From Sequoia sempervirens (taxonomy: Eukaryota > Streptophyta > Pinopsida > Cupressales > Cupressaceae), in the NCBI GenBank assembly GCA_007258455.2, contig VDFB02000003.1, positions 39,232,248 to 39,296,247 on the forward strand: a DNA stretch of 64,000 nt, given 5' to 3'. Shown here in pieces: positions 1 to 11,639 of this stretch. The notes under the pieces are model-generated. The model saw only the letters and a list, made by a program, of their open reading frames with translations, did not search any database and was not told where the DNA came from. Position numbers and translations under genes: made by a program. Each line of letters opens with the position of its first letter. The first letter of the stretch is position 1.

Positions 1-225
1 TTGAGGAAGTTCTTCATGGATGAAATTGGGAATAAAATTCAGAATGGAAAAGAGAGTGGAAAAGTAGAATTTGATGAAACTCTTGCAAAGTTCAGGTTAA
101 CGAGTGATGCTTTTGTTCATTGTTATGATGGGAAAGATTTTGAACAGTCATCCGGGAATAAAGGATTTTACTGTGATTTTGAGATCATCTTCTATACAAA
201 AAGTTGTCTTAGATCAAATAAATGA
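1..225 (+). other. open reading frame at window edge, unrecognised
   Basis: The reading frame is open from the first base of the window to a TGA near 225, giving about 74 residues. Composition is protein-like: mixed charged and aromatic residues, with a stretch VEFDETLAKFRLTSDAFVHC. The first codon is TTG and the frame runs off the left edge, so the true start is not visible. I do not recognise the family. It could be the last exon of a host gene, a pseudogene fragment or a chance ORF. There is no domain motif to choose between these. Confidence 0.25.
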
Positions 226-1037
226 AGCAAACAATTGTGAAAGAGCCAACAATTTTGAATTTGAAACAATGGTGTCTTATGTATAGAATCCCCCTGTGAT
301 TTTCTCCTAGAATAAGGTATAGCAATTTAGAATTTGAAACAATGGTATATGAACAACTATTTAGCCTATTTTTTATGCTACAACAATTAACTACAGGTTA
401 GAACATATCCATATCAACATAAAATAGTAGGCACAATTCACCTCAAACTTTGTTGTGGCAATTGCTTTGTAAGGAAGTTTTCACTTCATGAACATGCTCT
501 GTGCACATCAGTATGTTGGTTATTATCTCGATCTCATTTGTGATCAAAAGAACAATGAAGTTCATTGCATAACTCATGACCATTTTGTAGTGCTATGATC
601 CAGTGCTCTTTTACTTCTTACTCACTACGTTCTCAATCACCATGTGCAAATGACTTAGAGGACAAATCTTTGTCACCATTTAATAGTAACTTTCATTATT
701 TTTGGACTGTTTGTTATGATTCAACCACTGTTTGACAGTGTTCTTCCTTTTCCTGTCCTATAGGACAGAGGACAATTCACAGTTTGCAACTCTCTAATGA
801 CGGTAAATAGATATAGTAAATATATTTAAAATTTTAGAAGTGGATTTTTTTTTTGAATCGCTAAATCCTATTTATCAATTTTATAACTTAAAATTATTTA
901 AGCTATTTGAATAGCTAAACTTCATATTATAAATCTTTAAAGTACAATAGAATCAGGTACTTAAAATGATTACAGAGAAGTTGAATGAAAATTAGTAAAT
1001 TACTACTGATTTAGCTTTTCCTTTTGCATGTTTACAG

Positions 1038-1120
1038 GGTTATTTCTTCCAGCATTTGTTAGGCCTATTTTGGATTCTATGGAAACAGAAAAGGCGGTTC
1101 CACATCCAAGTCTAAATGAG
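1038..1120 (+). other. exon-like segment, unrecognised
   Basis: An 83-bp stretch is preceded by a pyrimidine-rich tract ending TTTACAG and followed by GAG|GTGATG, so both splice-site contexts are plausible. One frame is open through it and includes LPAFVRPILDSMETEKAV. It may belong to the same broken gene as the ORF at the left edge, but no family was recognised. The rest of 226-2,222 is AT-rich and shows no gene. Confidence 0.2.
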
Positions 1121-2222
1121 GTGATGACCCATCCTTCTATGATGAATTTTTCAAGATACACCCAAGAATGGATCTAAAAATATCAGATTTTTAAACCTTC
1201 AGATCTTTAAGATCGTTGCGAATTTGATTTAATTTTTGTATAGTTGGACGAATCTAAAAACTTGTTGCTTGAAAAGGATGTAAATGAAAATGTTATTTAT
1301 TCAGAATAATCTAAGGGTGTTATTTTTCACTTGCACAATTTTTTTTGTCTACCTTAAGATAATCGTTAAAATTATCATTTTGTTAATCATAATATTTCAT
1401 TGTATATTTTTAGTTTGTTAGATTGTATTGGATAGTTAATGGTTAAGTTTTTTAAAAATAAATAAATTCAGCATAATATACTTTCCATGTACTTCTTTTC
1501 ATCACTTGTAAATCTAAATTTTTGTTACTTTTTGTGATCATCAAAAATAGAGATGATTTTAATCTCTATGAAATATTTTCATGCATGTTTGAGATCTCTA
1601 CATGGTGATGAAAAAGGCCCTAGGGTTTGGTAGGGTTTTGAGTATCCTTATTGTTTCAATGGTAATGTTGTCACTAATTTCTCTCCTTGCCCAAATATAG
1701 TCACTTGAGAAACTACCATGATGCTCTTGACTGTAAATTACTTTGTTCTCCCTACCTTCTCACTACAGGTCTAATTCTTCAACTCTACCAACTTCCCTTC
1801 CATCTCAGTTTCGTTTCATGCTCTTGCATCTATTCTCTTATGAATTTATTCTTATGACTTTGAAAGCTATCACTAGGTCTATTATGATTGCTAGGTCTTT
1901 GAGGATATATGATTTTCTACTACGAACTCTTAGATTGTCAAACTTTTGATGACAATTCTCCAAGGATGTTTGCTCACTGACTTAACTCTCTGCATATTCT
2001 CTATTATGCATTAAAAATTCATGGTTTCTAGTTTGCTATTTATTGGTGTAACCATTGCCATGTTTCTTGGGACTATCATCCCTATAGGATAGTTTCCTTA
2101 TAGATCTAAATTTAATTTAAAAGGTGCCCATAAATATTGACAAGTTTCATAAGACTGTTGTGTCAAGGTAGTAGATAGTTGTGACAAGTTTCATAAGACT
2201 GTTGTGACAAGTTTCATAATAC

Positions 2223-2535
2223 CGCCATACCACAAGAGCCAAGAAGACATGGTGCGGTGTAGCGGTAGCATCCCACATTACCGTGAAGGATGAGAAATAA
2301 ATGTGTGGTATGGCGGTAACTCAAATACTTCTCTCGCATCCCCGCAAGAGCCAAGAAGACACAGTGCAGTGTAGCGGTTACATCTCACATTACCACAAAG
2401 GCCGAGCAATAACAGTGTGGTGTAGCAGTAACATCTCACATTATTGTGAAGGTCGAGCAATAATGGTGCGGTGTAGCGGTAACATCCCGCATCACCACAA
2501 GGATCATGTCAAAATGGTGCGGTATCACGGTTAAA
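2223..2535. repeat. tandem repeat, about 60-bp unit, five degenerate copies
   Basis: A unit built around GTGCGGTGTAGCGGTAACAT, then CCCACATTACC and AAGGxCGAGCAATAA, recurs about every 60 bp, with roughly five copies of decreasing similarity. It is locally more GC-rich than its surroundings. The short ORFs on both strands here are by-products of the repeat and have no protein support. From 2,536 to 2,770 I see nothing. Confidence 0.75.
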
Positions 2536-2770
2536 CTATAAAAAGAAATATCACATTTATTTGAGGCATTTTTTAAAACATTTTGCTTGCCTTGTGTATA
2601 TTGCTTCCACATTTTCATGTATGTCTAGCAGTGCACTTGTAACTATAACATATGACAAAAAAAATCCCTATTGTTATGCTTTGATGGATGTCCCTTCATT
2701 ATTATTGGATATCTAATGTAGTGCATATTATTATAGTGTAAGCCTATTCTTCATATTATTTCATTTAGTA

Positions 2771-3700
2771 TCACCAATATTCTCCACAAGAATATTGTCC
2801 CTATTTAAAATGATGGAAATGGTTCACATCTCTCAGAATAATTTCTCTTGCAACAATCTTGGAGATGAATTTAGATGCAGTGTGAAAATCAAAGCATACT
2901 CGAAGTTTCTTAACAACTCTAATAGTTGTACCAGGTTCCATGTTTAACAAACCAAATGCAATTGCTAACTTTTCACTATGGTGGAAAATAAATGATTCTT
3001 TTTTCTTCTATTCCTCAACATTGAGTAAAATTTTCCAAGCCAATTTCTTCAATTTTGCAAAGATCTCCCATGTTTGTGGATGTGATTTGTCTCCTACACA
3101 AAAAAGCATGTACCATTTTATGTCCTTCAATCCAACTACATACAACTATCTTTTCAATTCCTCTATATTTCATCAATCTCCTTACTATTTGAACCTCACC
3201 ACACTTGCCCGCTTCTACATAGATGTTTTAGAGAAGAACATAAGTTGTAGCATTTTTAGGATCCAACTAAAAAAGCAGTGTTGCTGGAATACTCAACCTA
3301 TATTCATATATGATCCACAGGAACCAAAGGTTTAACTAGCATCTCAGTAATAATGTTTAGGGTGTCCTCAAGATAACCAACACGGGCATGAAGGTCAACC
3401 ATGCACACCTAATGATCAACTATATATGTAATGCAATAAGGGTTACTAACATGTGAAGTATGTGCAACCCTCATCCACTAAACCTGCATGTCTGCATGCA
3501 TCTAGAACACAAGAAAAGCTTAAAATGTCGGTGTTCTAGAGTGCTTCATTAATTCAAATATTTTGAGAGCTTCCTTGCAAAATCCATTTTGTGCACATTC
3601 TGCAATCATATCATTTCATTCCATGAGATGACATTTCTTTGAGGCATTCTATCAAACAATTCATTTTGTACTACATTTTGGTGTCAAATCTTTGGTAATT
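2771..3700 (-). pseudogene. DYW-type PPR protein pseudogene, C-terminal half
   Basis: Read on the minus strand from about 3,700 downwards, the order of motifs is that of the last PPR repeats plus the E and DYW domains of plant organellar RNA-editing PPR proteins. A repeat reading FDRMPQRNVISWNEMI comes first, then GLVDEGCTYF, GYLEDTLNII and KPLVPV. The DYW region follows: [58 protein letters not shown]. It ends SCGEYW and a TGA at 2,771-2,773. Family DYW domains supply the zinc-binding deaminase active site. Here the gene is dead: there are several frameshifts and in-frame stops, one directly after HHFK. The terminal DYW triplet reads EYW. The N-terminal PPR array is absent. Family assignment is firm; the editing target cannot be inferred. 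Confidence 0.88.
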
Positions 3701-3884
3701 ATGCTTAGTTTCATTACATTCAAATTCTAAATTCTGGGAAATTATATACAGTAAATAGATTGATGGTTGTTTGGATAGTGAAATTAGCTCTCTTAGAAAT
3801 TAATTAAAATATCTAGAAGGATTATTTTAATTAAAGAGGATTTTGTGGTTATTTTTATAACAATGATTAACAATGATTTTACAG

Positions 3885-4372
3885 TGCAACTAGCTTGCTA
3901 TTTTCATTCAAGATACAAGTCATCAAAGTCAAGCACATACCAAGAAGATGGTACTCTAATTCAAACCCTCAATTTCACTTAGTTTAGTCTGCTTACATGG
4001 GGATATTAAGCAAGTTGGTAAAAAATTAATATATATCATTTTTTTTTGTGACAGAGAATCCTATGAGATTCAATATGGCAATGGATCAATATTTGGTTTC
4101 TTAAGTAAAGATGATGTCACAGTTGGGAAACTTGTTGTGAAACATGAGGTCAGTAATTTTTGGATGTTAAGGCTTCCCAGTTAGATATCAAAGATCTTTT
4201 CTCATCAACTTAATTTGTAATTTATGTATAAATGGATTCTTCCATGGTGCAAGTCTTTACTCAGACAACACATGAACCGAGGTTGACATTTTTGTTGTCT
4301 AATTAAGTCTGATGGCATTCTTGGGCTTGGTTTCCAGGAAATTTATGTTTATAATGTTGTTCCAGTTTGGTT
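3885..4372 (+). pseudogene. pepsin-like (phytepsin-type) aspartic protease, three exons of a broken gene
   Basis: Three exon remnants match consecutive parts of plant vacuolar aspartic proteases. Exon a (about 3,885-3,950) reads ACYFHSRYKSSKSSTYQED and ends at a GT donor. Exon b (about 4,057-4,148) reads YEIQYGNGSIFGFLSKDD then VTVGKLVVKHE, with a T-rich acceptor and a GAG|GTCAGT donor. Exon c (about 4,253-4,372) reads THEPRLTFLL then DGILGLGFQEI and NVVPVW. In the family these lie just after the first catalytic DTGSS motif. The exon bearing DTGSS, the plant-specific insert and the second catalytic Asp are not found nearby. Damage: the acceptor before exon c reads CAA instead of CAG, and an insertion before DGILG brings stops and a frame change. 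The intact intron-exon layout shows it derives from a genomic copy, not a processed one. Confidence 0.85.
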
Positions 4373-5129
4373 AGTGTTGATATCCTTCATTCTATAATGT
4401 CAAATTCATTCTATAATCTAAGCATATCACCTTTCTTAAACTTTGAACAAGGTTCTTAAATCAAGGGTTGAATATGCATATTTTAGGCCTATCTTGAACA
4501 CTCTATTTAAGGCATTTGTTGACAAGGCTACAAATTTTTACTTGATTTATCTTTATGCTATGTTTGGAATTTTGTAAACTTGCAATATACAATGCAATTT
4601 TATTCTTTATGAATTGAGACTAATAGTAATTTTGTTGGTTGTATTGAGGCACAACTTCATTCATGGTGGAAAATGCAACACCCTATTTCTCATATCAGAT
4701 GGCACGTTGCATATAAAGGAGGAAGGATTCTAGTTGGGTTATTGTTGATTGCATTGAAGGATAGAGCTTCATAAATGGGACACAATCAACACTCTCCTTC
4801 TTGGATTCTACATGTTATAGCTTGCTCCAAGATGATTTCCCATGTTGTAGAAGTTTTGAGAGATGAAAAGGGCATGCTCTCTCATTGAAGGGCTTCAAGC
4901 ATGCATTTCCATCATTGCAGAAGTTTTTTTGGAGAATTTTCTTTCTTGCAGTCATTTTTGTGCAATATTGTAACTCATATTTTTATTCTTGTGACTGCAA
5001 ATAAAAATTGTAATACTCTATTTCTAAGCTGTAATTAGAACACCTTTCTTTTATTAACAAAGTTCACTGATTTTTCCTTCTTAATGGTTGTCTTATTGTG
5101 TGAAATTGATGATTGATGTGTATTTTTGT
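4373..5129. other. no gene recognised
   Basis: AT-rich DNA. A TATA-like CATATAAAGG lies near 4,710, and the words CACCCTATTTCTCATATC and ACTCTATTTCTAAGCTG about 300 bp apart might be edges of an old element, but no repeat pair or coding region confirms this. Confidence 0.3.
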
Positions 5130-5834
5130 GTTTTATGCTTAAATCCTCAAATATTAGTCAATTAAAATGACTAACTATACTACTAGTTGACATCAATTAA
5201 TAATTAAATTGACTAAATATACTACCAATTGACATAAATCAGTGAACAGTGAATAAATATGACCAATGAAATCAGTGAATAAAAATGACTAAATACACTA
5301 CCAAATTGATCAAAATGATGATTAAAATTAATGACTAAATACACTACCAATGCACAAAAATCAGTGAATAAAAACAACTAAATAAGTGACTAGTTAACAA
5401 CAATTAATGACTAAATATATCAATGAATAAAAAAATGACTAAATAAGTGACTAGATTACAGCAATCAATGACTAAATCAACAACTAAATAAGTGACCAGT
5501 TAAATATATCAGTGAATAAAAAATGACTAAATAAGTGACCAGATTATAGCAATCAATGACTAAATCAATGACTAAATATATCAGTGGAAAAAAGTGACTA
5601 AATAAGTGACCAGATCACAACAATGAATGACTAAAACAAAAACTAAATATACTACCAAATCAATCAATCAAAACAACCAACAAATGACTAGGAACGGTTT
5701 AGTCATCAATCTGGTCATGTTATATATGACTAGCAATAAAATACTAATGGTCACGTGCAACTATAGTCATTTATAAGCAGTTTTTATTAGTTTTTTTAGT
5801 AGTTTATTGTTGTTTCCATACTAGTGTATATGTA
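5130..5834. repeat. TGACTAAAT-rich array ending in a CACTA-like terminus
   Basis: Between about 5,150 and 5,690 the word ATGACTAAATA and variants (GTGACCAG, ATCAGTGAATAAAA) recur many times in units of roughly 45-100 bp. The array runs into a segment with TGACTA/TGACCA words and stops at CATACTAGTG near 5,834. On the opposite strand this reads CACTAGTATGGAAACAAC. Subterminal repeats plus a CACTA end are typical of CACTA (En/Spm) DNA transposons, so this may be one terminus of a degraded copy. The opposite terminus and transposase were not found. From 5,835 to 6,814 I see no gene. Confidence 0.4.
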
Positions 5835-6814
5835 GTTGCAAATCTTGTAAAATTGTATCTTGGACAAGAAAGAAGGTTTGGACTACTTGGGAGCTTGCCA
5901 CAAATGGCTAATCCCCTATTTACCTTTCTATTTCCACATACAATCAATGATATAGAGAGACTAGAAAATATGTGTGCTCTCTAGCCTATGCGTCTAGATT
6001 AAGAGCAACAAATTTATGAATATCATTTCTAGGTCTACAAGAAGAAATAAAATAGTTTGAATATATGTAAAAAGGAAATAAGGAACCCAAGAAGTGCCAA
6101 AAAAACTAAATAATTCACAAATACTATTAGAAAATATAAATAATGAGAAATGCTTGAAAACAATCACGTCACACCATGAATGAAGGTGAAAACCTATACA
6201 AATCACAAAGAAGATATCCCCAAGAATGTAAGAATTTTAAGAAAACCCACATTAGGAAATATAGTGCTCAAAGAACCTTTGAATGATAGTAAAGGTGATG
6301 ATAATAATCACATAAAAGATTGAAAATGAGAGATATTGATTGAAAAGAGTGTAGTAAGCTTGGATTCTTGAAAATGTTGTATTAAAAAATGAGAACTAAA
6401 ATGGAAGATGAAGAGTCACGAGGTTCAAATTGGAAATTGGGATTCACTCTAGGTTGATCAATGAAAGAAAAGTGGCAAGATTTGAGAAAATGATTGTTGT
6501 ATATATAAAAAAATTAATAGATGCTAGTACATTGTGAAAACATCCATGCATCATCTTAGTTTCCTAATACAATAAGTCATCTAAATACATGAAATATTAG
6601 CATAACATGAGAAAAATGCAAAAGTAACATTAGTTAACTCAAAAAAGGAAAAAAACATGAAAGAACATAATATGATTTGGCATCAAAGGTGGTAAAAGGC
6701 CAAGGCAAGGCCAAATGAGCCTAAGAATAGACTAGGAGAGATGAACAATAAAGTGAACCCAAGACATAACATGAAAATTGTAAGGGTATATAATTTTGAA
6801 ATTACACTAAAAAT

Positions 6815-7640
6815 ATGAAGTTTAAATATAAAGAGAAAAATGAGGTACTTGAAGGAATTTTTGGTAGAACAACGCAAATGGTTACAACTAAAATAATGGG
6901 GAATAATTTTCACAAAAGAAAATTTTATTTTGTAGCAAGTTGTTTGGTGATTCTTACAAATTTATTTGATGGGAAAACAATACTCTTATCATATTGATAT
7001 TTTCAATATTTTGGATAAGGCTAGTGTGGTGTTTAGTGATTTTCCTCAAGGACTACCACCATATAGAGAATTTTAATATATCACGGAGTTGGAACCAACC
7101 TTCAATCCTATCATGACCACTTTTTACTACCACCCAATAATTTACGAGGAAATAGAAAAGGCCATAAAAGATCTCTTGGTCGATGTGGGTCACATCAAGC
7201 CTAGCTCTAGCCCATTTTATTTGTCCATTTTTCTTGTGAAGAAGAAAATAGGCACTATGAATATGTGTATTGATTATAGAGCTTTGAACAAAAAGACCAA
7301 AAAAAGGGTACCTCATTCCTTATATCAATGAAGTAATTAGTAATTTTTATGGATCTATGAATTTTTGAAGATTGTTATGAGATCATGTTATTATTAGATT
7401 TAGGTGAGTGGTGAGAATGTGCAAAAAAAAAAATTATATGTTATTTTGGGCACTTTAAATTCTTTTCCATGGTATTTGGTTTGTAAATTCTTTAGGTACT
7501 TTTCATTCATACATTGTTTTGGGACTCAATTTGACAATGCAAAAAAATGTTTGATTCTTAGGCCCCTCCTGCATTGGGCCTCATTTTTCCCATCATCTAT
7601 TAACAATTTTAGAAATATTAAAATGGGTCTTTTCTTGGTA
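6815..7640 (+). pseudogene. Ty3/gypsy pol fragment: protease tail, reverse transcriptase, RNase H start
   Basis: This is the only reverse-transcriptase remnant in the window. It opens with MKFKYKEKNEVLEGI, typical of the end of the gypsy protease region. It continues through a decayed LPQGLPPYREF motif and ELEPTFNPI. The core RT start follows: EEIEKAIKDLLVDVGHIKPS, SSPFYLSIFLVKKK and MCIDYRALNK. After a frame change come YINEVISNFYGSMNF, an RSCYY*I*VSGENV remnant, HFKFFSMVFGL and FDNAKKCLILRPLLHW, which fits the RT to RNase H junction. The YxDD catalytic segment and the integrase are missing. At least two frameshifts and several stops show it is dead. No LTR was found for it, so its parent element is unknown. 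Confidence 0.85.
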
Positions 7641-8012
7641 AATTTGTTTAAATTTTATTACTCTTCATCCTTCATGTTCATATTAGATGTCAGAAGTTTT
7701 AAGAATCCAAAAAGGTTCTAATTCTAGAAATATTTCAGTCATTTTCATCAATTTTTGTAGAGTTGTAGAGTTCTAGTGGACTGTAGGATTTCTTTTGGTT
7801 GTTTGACCTCCTATCCTAACCCTTGATACCATGTAGAACTTTTACATAGTATATCAGGTCCCTTTTTTTCTTCATTTCCTTTATTCTATTAGTTTGTAGA
7901 GTACATTTAGACTTCAACTTATTTGTCTTGATGTCTTCACCTCCCATCCTTTTTTGCATCCCTATATTCTCCCATTCTTGATTTTCCATCAATTTTTAGG
8001 TGCTTTAAATAT
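7641..8012. other. unassigned; possible primer-binding-site remnant
   Basis: AT-rich spacer. Near 7,817-7,831 the plus strand reads CCCTTGATACCA followed by TGTAGAAC. On the minus strand this would be a TGGTATCAAGGG primer-binding site beside an LTR edge. No second LTR was found, so this is only a hint of an older element cut off by the insertion of element C. Confidence 0.2.
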
Positions 8013-8212
8013 TGAAACGAAGAAAAATAGGTGTTGGATGAAAAGGGATTCACCACAATGACATATTTTCCTAATTTCATTCAAAATGCAAGCTATAATA
8101 TGAAAATGAATAACAATAATCAAATTTGATAGAAACAATGATCAAAAGGCAGATCTGGAAAGGAGAAAACAATGTGTACCTTTCACCAAAATTCACCATT
8201 TGAAGCTCACTG

Positions 8213-8243
8213 AGGACTCATTCACCCTATGGTGAATGGGTCC
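8213..8243. repeat. imperfect palindrome downstream of the LTR intron (element C)
   Basis: Half sites GGACTCATTCACC and GGTGAATGGGTCC flank a short centre. It lies about 180-210 bp downstream (element sense) of the intron acceptor. The equivalent in the right LTR is near 16,904-16,933. A related copy lies in the leader near 16,231-16,262. Confidence 0.8.
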
Positions 8244-8423
8244 TGGCTAGGGTTTCTAAAAAATGCTTTCTAGGTTCTCTTCTACTAGGTCTACACTCCC
8301 ATATTCTCGATTTTGACTATTGGAAAACCGAAAATAAATCTTGTAGAAGAGTTTCCTTGAAATGACAACTTTCCTGACAACTTTGCAACTTTCTTCAATT
8401 TTTCTCTACAAAGGATCTTCAAC

Positions 8424-8581
8424 CTAAAATTTGCAATCACACATCAAAGAGAGAAAAAAATTGTTTGTTAGGTGAATGGGGGTTTGCCTTGGTCAAACCC
8501 TTTTTTTGGTAATTAAGCCTTGAAATGAAAATGAAACATGAAGGAGGAATGATGAATGAACAACAATGTGTAACAACTCAC
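8424..8581 (-). other. putative spliceosomal intron inside element C LTR
   Basis: On the minus strand the donor reads AATG|GTGAGTTG. A GGGGTTTG-like block lies in the middle, damaged in this copy. A CACCTAACAAAC branch-site context and the tract TTTTTTTCTCTCTTTG follow, then TTTTAG|GTTGAAG. Length is about 158 bp. The same signals are present in the right LTR at 17,121-17,279. Confidence 0.65.
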
Positions 8582-9062
8582 CATTCCTTTAATGCAACCT
8601 TGGATTATAGATCTGCAACTCGCATGAGTTGGATTCAAATGATGAGGATCTTGATCATGAATCTTGATGTGAAACAATGCCTTTGATATGTTTGATTAGA
8701 TCTTGAACACTACATTACCACATTAGCTCAAACAACATGCATGATGCAATATGACTTTGACATGATGAAATGAATCTTGATTGCTACAATAATCTTCTAT
8801 AAATCTTCCCTTGAATGCATTGAAAATTCTCTTGAATTCCCTTGATCACACTTTCTCATAAATTTGATAGAATTCTTGAAGACTTGAAATTGCTAGGATG
8901 AAAATCTTAGGATGAAACATAGTGAAATGACCTCTTATTTCTACATATGTTAACATAAATTCCCAAAATTCAAATAGCACAAGCTGACATTGAATTGTAG
9001 ATTTGAAATAATTAAAATACCACAAAAAACATATTTTAAAGGGGGGTACTAGGTCTAAGTGA

Positions 9063-9195
9063 GGACCCATTCACCATAGGGAAAATGGGTCCTAGGTCAC
9101 TTACCGAGGAAACACATTGCTTAGTGTTAAACATTATGTTAAATTAGGGTCCTAGGTCTAAGTGAGGACCCATTTTCCCTATGATGAATGGGCCC
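9063..9195. repeat. tandem palindromes upstream of the LTR promoter (element C)
   Basis: Two adjacent imperfect palindromes (9,063-9,092 and 9,166-9,195) have half sites GGACCCATTCACC and the AATGGGTCC type. They sit about 115 bp upstream, in element sense, of the TATA position. The right LTR carries the equivalent near 17,810-17,842. Confidence 0.8.
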
Positions 9196-9559
9196 TAGGT
9201 CACTTACCTAGGACACACATCATCCAAAGTTAAGTGTTGTGTAATGGAATTTATGAATGTCAGGTTTTATCCCTTGGAAATTGTATTTAATTAGGCTTGA
9301 ATTTGAATTAAAGGGGCCAATTAAGGAAAATTAACCTCAATTAATTAATAAAGCCCTAGATTAATGTGAAAATGTAAAGGTACACCTTACAACACCAAAA
9401 ATAAGGTACAATTAAGTCCATTTAATTTAAAAGGCCCCTAAACTTAATGTGAATATGAAAAACATATTACAACACTAAATTAAGGCATAATTAAGCTCAT
9501 TTTATTATTAATTATTCCCAAATTAAGTGTGAAAAAAGGATAATTTTTCCTACACTACA

Positions 9560-9573
9560 TTTTTCCCCCACTT
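9560..9573 (-). promoter_or_regulatory. polypurine tract of element C
   Basis: The minus strand reads AAGTGGGGGAAAAA directly before the LTR start TGTAGTG, as expected for plus-strand priming. It overlaps an inverted repeat (ACTTTAGTG ... CACTAAAGT) spanning about 9,569-9,613. Confidence 0.75.
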
Positions 9574-9838
9574 TAGTGAGAGTATGACCCCATGTCAAAC
9601 TCACACTAAAGTAGACATTCAAGACACTTATGTATGGAGCAATGACAAAGATACATAGTCATACAACATTAAAGACCAAGAAGATCAAGCCTAGATGGTC
9701 TGATCTGTGCGAAACATATCTAAGATATCTATTTTGGGCTCACTCTGAGGTAGTAGAACTTCAAGATGCCCACTAGGTGATTCTCCCAATAAAGTGGCTT
9801 AGTGAGAAAGTCATGTGTCTCTTTCAGCTTCTCACTAT

Positions 9839-10695
9839 TGATGCAGCCACGGTCGGAGGGTCCTCAAAGTGAACAGTCCAGACCATGCAACAAGAGTCAC
9901 ACAACGAAAGCAGCACAAAAAATGGAAGAAAATATCAATTTAAACATTATGATTATTATAAAATTCAATTACAATCATCCGACAACATCCAAGCTTACAG
10001 ATTCGGCTCGCAAGCCTGATTACAACATGCTCAAATTACCCTCTTCTTAATGCTCCTCAATGTGAGTGAAAACCCTAGAGAAACTCTTCTTTCTCTAATC
10101 TCTAACTCTAAACTTCACTACTTATTGCCACTACCACTGCCACTGCCACTTCCTTCTAATGATCAATTACAATGCTTTATATACATTAGCAAATTTAGAA
10201 ACATCTGTGTCGTCCCAAAAGATCATTACAATCTCTAATTAAGAAAATGTAATGTGTGCATGCATATATCGGTCTCAAATTTGAATTACTCCTCGATGAA
10301 TGCATGAGATGAAGTGTGGACCTAAATCAAGGTCGGGGACACCCCATAGAATATTTTGAATCACACCATTAAGATCTACAAGATACGGGAATGAACCACA
10401 AGCGATCAAACTAGTTGTTAGATAAGAACATTATTTTGGTGCCAGTTTAAGAACAACCGCAAAATCCAAAAGCGATAACTTACCGGAAAATGAACCAATC
10501 GCGCTCAAAATTTGGAATAAGGAAAATGAACATGTCGACGACGTAAACATGGATCCATAAGGTTTGGAAAGAAAACACGAAGAATCACCAAATCTACCAA
10601 CTCAAACTAAACTGAAACTGAAACAAAGAAAAACAGGAATGAAAATATTTTTGGGTGATGCAAGATTTCCATGACCCAAGGATGCTCATGCATCA
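9839..10695 (-). repeat. element 1 3' LTR
   Basis: An 857-bp LTR. A TATATAAAGC box on the minus strand lies near 10,176-10,186. It differs from the right LTR by scattered substitutions and small indels, indicating an old insertion. Confidence 0.9.
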
Positions 10696-10719
10696 GACAC
10701 CCCTGGTGAGAAAATATGT

Positions 10720-11249
10720 TCTATGAGAGGAAATCATGAACATAAAACTGGGTTCGGGATGTAGATCCCATGCTCATTCTTGATCCAAATTTATTCTCTG
10801 TCTGCACTTTTCTTCCTCCTAACCTCCCTTCTTTCCTCAATTAGATCCTACAACTTCTTCTCTTTATCCTCATTTTTCTACATCATACCTACACAAGTTA
10901 GTAAGGGAAATTTACCACCCCTCACCTTCTTCCACCCATCTGATCTACAAGACTTCATCTTATCTGCCATCTTGTTTGCAACCCAAGTTTTTTGTTGCAC
11001 AACTCTACCTTTACACTCTTCCAGTTCCATATGTCTTCCAGATTTAGCCACAAGTTTCTTCTTCAAGCCCATGCCATCTTTCAATACAACCTCTGCATCT
11101 CGCTTCTCAACTCTGCAACTCTTCACAAGACTCAAGTTTCTCACTTCCTCTTGCTTATTCTTCAAGGAATCCAAGGTAAAATTTTGTCCATTCTTCTCTA
11201 CTATAATCAGATTTCTCCTACAATCATATATAGCTCCTCTATTAAACTG
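10720..11249 (-). pseudogene. connector region downstream of element 1 protease
   Basis: In minus-strand order this follows the protease: a decayed LLGRP*QFNRGAIYDCRR segment, then TLDSLKNKQEEVRNLSLVKS and a lysine/arginine-rich stretch up to a stop near 10,878. In autonomous relatives this region leads into reverse transcriptase. Here it runs straight into non-coding DNA and the 3' LTR, so the deletion of pol lies at or near 10,880. Confidence 0.6.
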
Positions 11250-11520
11250 CTAGGGTCTACCCAACAAAACATGACAAGAACTCATAGACAAAACATCACA
11301 CAAAACTTCATCTTTGAAGGGGCCAATATTAAAGTTCACCCAACACTGCTCTTTCACTTCCTTTACATGATCATCTTGTAACCAACTTATCTTATAAGGA
11401 CAAGGATGTGGAATCCTCTTCAAACCAAGCTTCTCCACCATATCCTTAGATACCAAGTTATTAGTACTTCCAGTTTCCACAATAACCTTACAACACTTAC
11501 CTCTGATTTGCACACAGTCT
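11250..11520 (-). pseudogene. element 1 retropepsin-like protease
   Basis: The frame encodes GKCCKVIVETGSTNNLVSKD, then KISWLQDDHVKEVKEQCWV and DEVLCDVLSMSSCHVLLGRP, which is the order of a Ty3/gypsy retropepsin. The active-site triad in this family is D-T/S-G; here it reads ETG, so the catalytic Asp is replaced by Glu and activity would be lost. The C-terminal hydrophobic-LLG motif is present. It lies downstream of gag, with a short damaged spacer between. Confidence 0.85.
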
Positions 11521-11639
11521 GGAAAAGATTCTTCCTTTGCGAAGTGTCAACCTCTTCCCTACTCTACCTCATTAAGACTCTCCTAAGCATAAGAGATTCT
11601 CCCTACTCTGGTGTTATCCCATCTTCAACTACCTGCTCT

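Larger units (their letters stand above)
8013..9559 (-). repeat. element C 3' LTR
   Basis: This 1,547-bp LTR matches 16,703-18,201 along its whole length. In element orientation it begins TGTAGTGTAGG and ends GTTTCA. It holds a palindrome pair (9,063-9,195), a TATA-box position mutated to TAGAAATAAGAGG near 8,931-8,949, a putative intron (8,424-8,581) and a second palindrome (8,213-8,243). Confidence 0.88.

Noticed and set aside
2940..3335. A 131-residue plus-strand ORF.
   Set aside because: It is the antisense of the PPR-DYW pseudogene, whose minus-strand reading gives clear family motifs.
5150..5700. A CRISPR-like array.
   Set aside because: Units are variable in length and sequence, with no constant repeat and spacer pattern, in a plant nuclear context.
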